Source of the DNA: Billgrantia endophytica
GTDB lineage: Bacteria > Pseudomonadota > Gammaproteobacteria > Pseudomonadales > Halomonadaceae
Reading direction: 5' to 3'
DNA length: 64,000 nucleotides
NCBI RefSeq assembly: GCF_002879615.1
Contig: NZ_PNRF01000028.1
Coordinates: 219,246-283,245 of the forward strand
Shown: positions 63,836-64,000 of the stretch, one piece after another
How the letters are laid out: every line of letters begins with the position of its first letter
Position numbering within the stretch: position 1 is the stretch's first letter
Position numbers and translations under genes: made by a program
Notes under the pieces: generated by a model
The model's database searches: none
What the model saw: only the letters and a program-made list of their open reading frames with translations
Told to the model about the DNA's origin: nothing

Positions 63836-64000
63836 ATGACACTTGGTGAGCAATTCAAGCAGCGGCGCGAAGCTTTACAGTTTACCCAGCAGGATCTAGC
63901 CAAGAGGACCGGCATGGTGCGTCAGCAGTACCAGCGCCTGGAGGCGGGCGGGAATCCCCGGCTATCGACTCTGGCTCTGGCAGCGGATGGACTCAACGCC
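63836..64000 (+). CDS. XRE-family helix-turn-helix protein, N-terminal part
   Basis: The ATG at 63836 opens a frame that runs off the window after about 55 codons. The visible part begins TLGEQFKQRREALQFTQQDL and contains AKRTGMVRQQYQRLEAGG, an XRE helix-turn-helix like that of HipB. Such genes often precede a HipA-type toxin, but the partner is outside the window. AAGGTG lies eight bases before the ATG. Confidence 0.85.
   Translation, partial: MTLGEQFKQRREALQFTQQDLAKRTGMVRQQYQRLEAGGNPRLSTLALAADGLNA

Overview
The window looks like a chromosome segment of a halophilic gammaproteobacterium of the Halomonas type (Halomonadaceae). The reasons are high GC, an Mnh/Mrp-type Na+/H+ antiporter, a Pseudomonas-like ast/aru operon with split AruF and AruG subunits and an AraC-type ArgR, FabV as enoyl-ACP reductase, and a very acidic secreted PRC-barrel protein. 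This assignment rests on recognised protein families, not on a database search. About 60 intact genes fill almost all of the sequence. No insertion sequence, prophage, integrase, CRISPR array or rRNA was seen.

Layout. 0-1.5 kb: end of an mnh operon (D'EFG). 1.6-7.5 kb: secF, secD, yajC, tgt and queA on the minus strand, then tRNA-Leu(CAA) with a near-consensus promoter. 7.5-15.7 kb: housekeeping and stress genes (rnk, LysE exporter, an EAL phosphodiesterase with a degenerate receiver, AidB-like acyl-CoA dehydrogenase, Nudix, glutathione peroxidase, fabV). 15.8-24.2 kb: argR and the arginine succinyltransferase operon astC-aruF-aruG-astD-astB, followed by a ZapE-like ATPase where an astE might be expected. 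24.3-29.6 kb: SPFH/NfeD pair, a DUF305 protein, and kbl-tdh (threonine to glycine) divergent from an XRE-cupin regulator with repeated operator-like sites between them.

29.7-37 kb: a TRIC-type channel, a lipoprotein, and a minus-strand run that looks like one operon: a PstS-like periplasmic protein, a porin, a Cache-PAS-GGDEF-EAL membrane protein, and a PEP-CTERM/exosortase-type (autoinducer-synthase-like) acyltransferase. No exosortase or PEP-CTERM protein is visible. 37-48 kb: DUF3581, tandem UspA, two acyltransferase-3 membrane proteins, an esterase, an SDR, a tricorn-like protease and a lipid kinase. 48-51 kb: an MDR oxidoreductase coupled to a proline-racemase-family enzyme with an unusual Ser/Thr active-site pair. 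51-54 kb: acidic PRC-barrel protein, copC and copD.

54-60 kb: a probable catabolic cluster for a D- or N-methylated amino acid (DUF1611 ligase/acetyltransferase-like, PLP racemase-like, dimethylglycine/N-methylproline demethylase-like flavoprotein, TetR regulator, P5C-reductase-like enzyme). 60-64 kb: a decaying accessory edge with hipB beside an internally deleted hipA, three evenly spaced HipB-type operators, a FecI/FecR pair fused out of frame by deletion behind an intact Fur box, a broken NadS-like antitoxin, and an intact XRE gene that starts behind a long inverted repeat and runs off the window.
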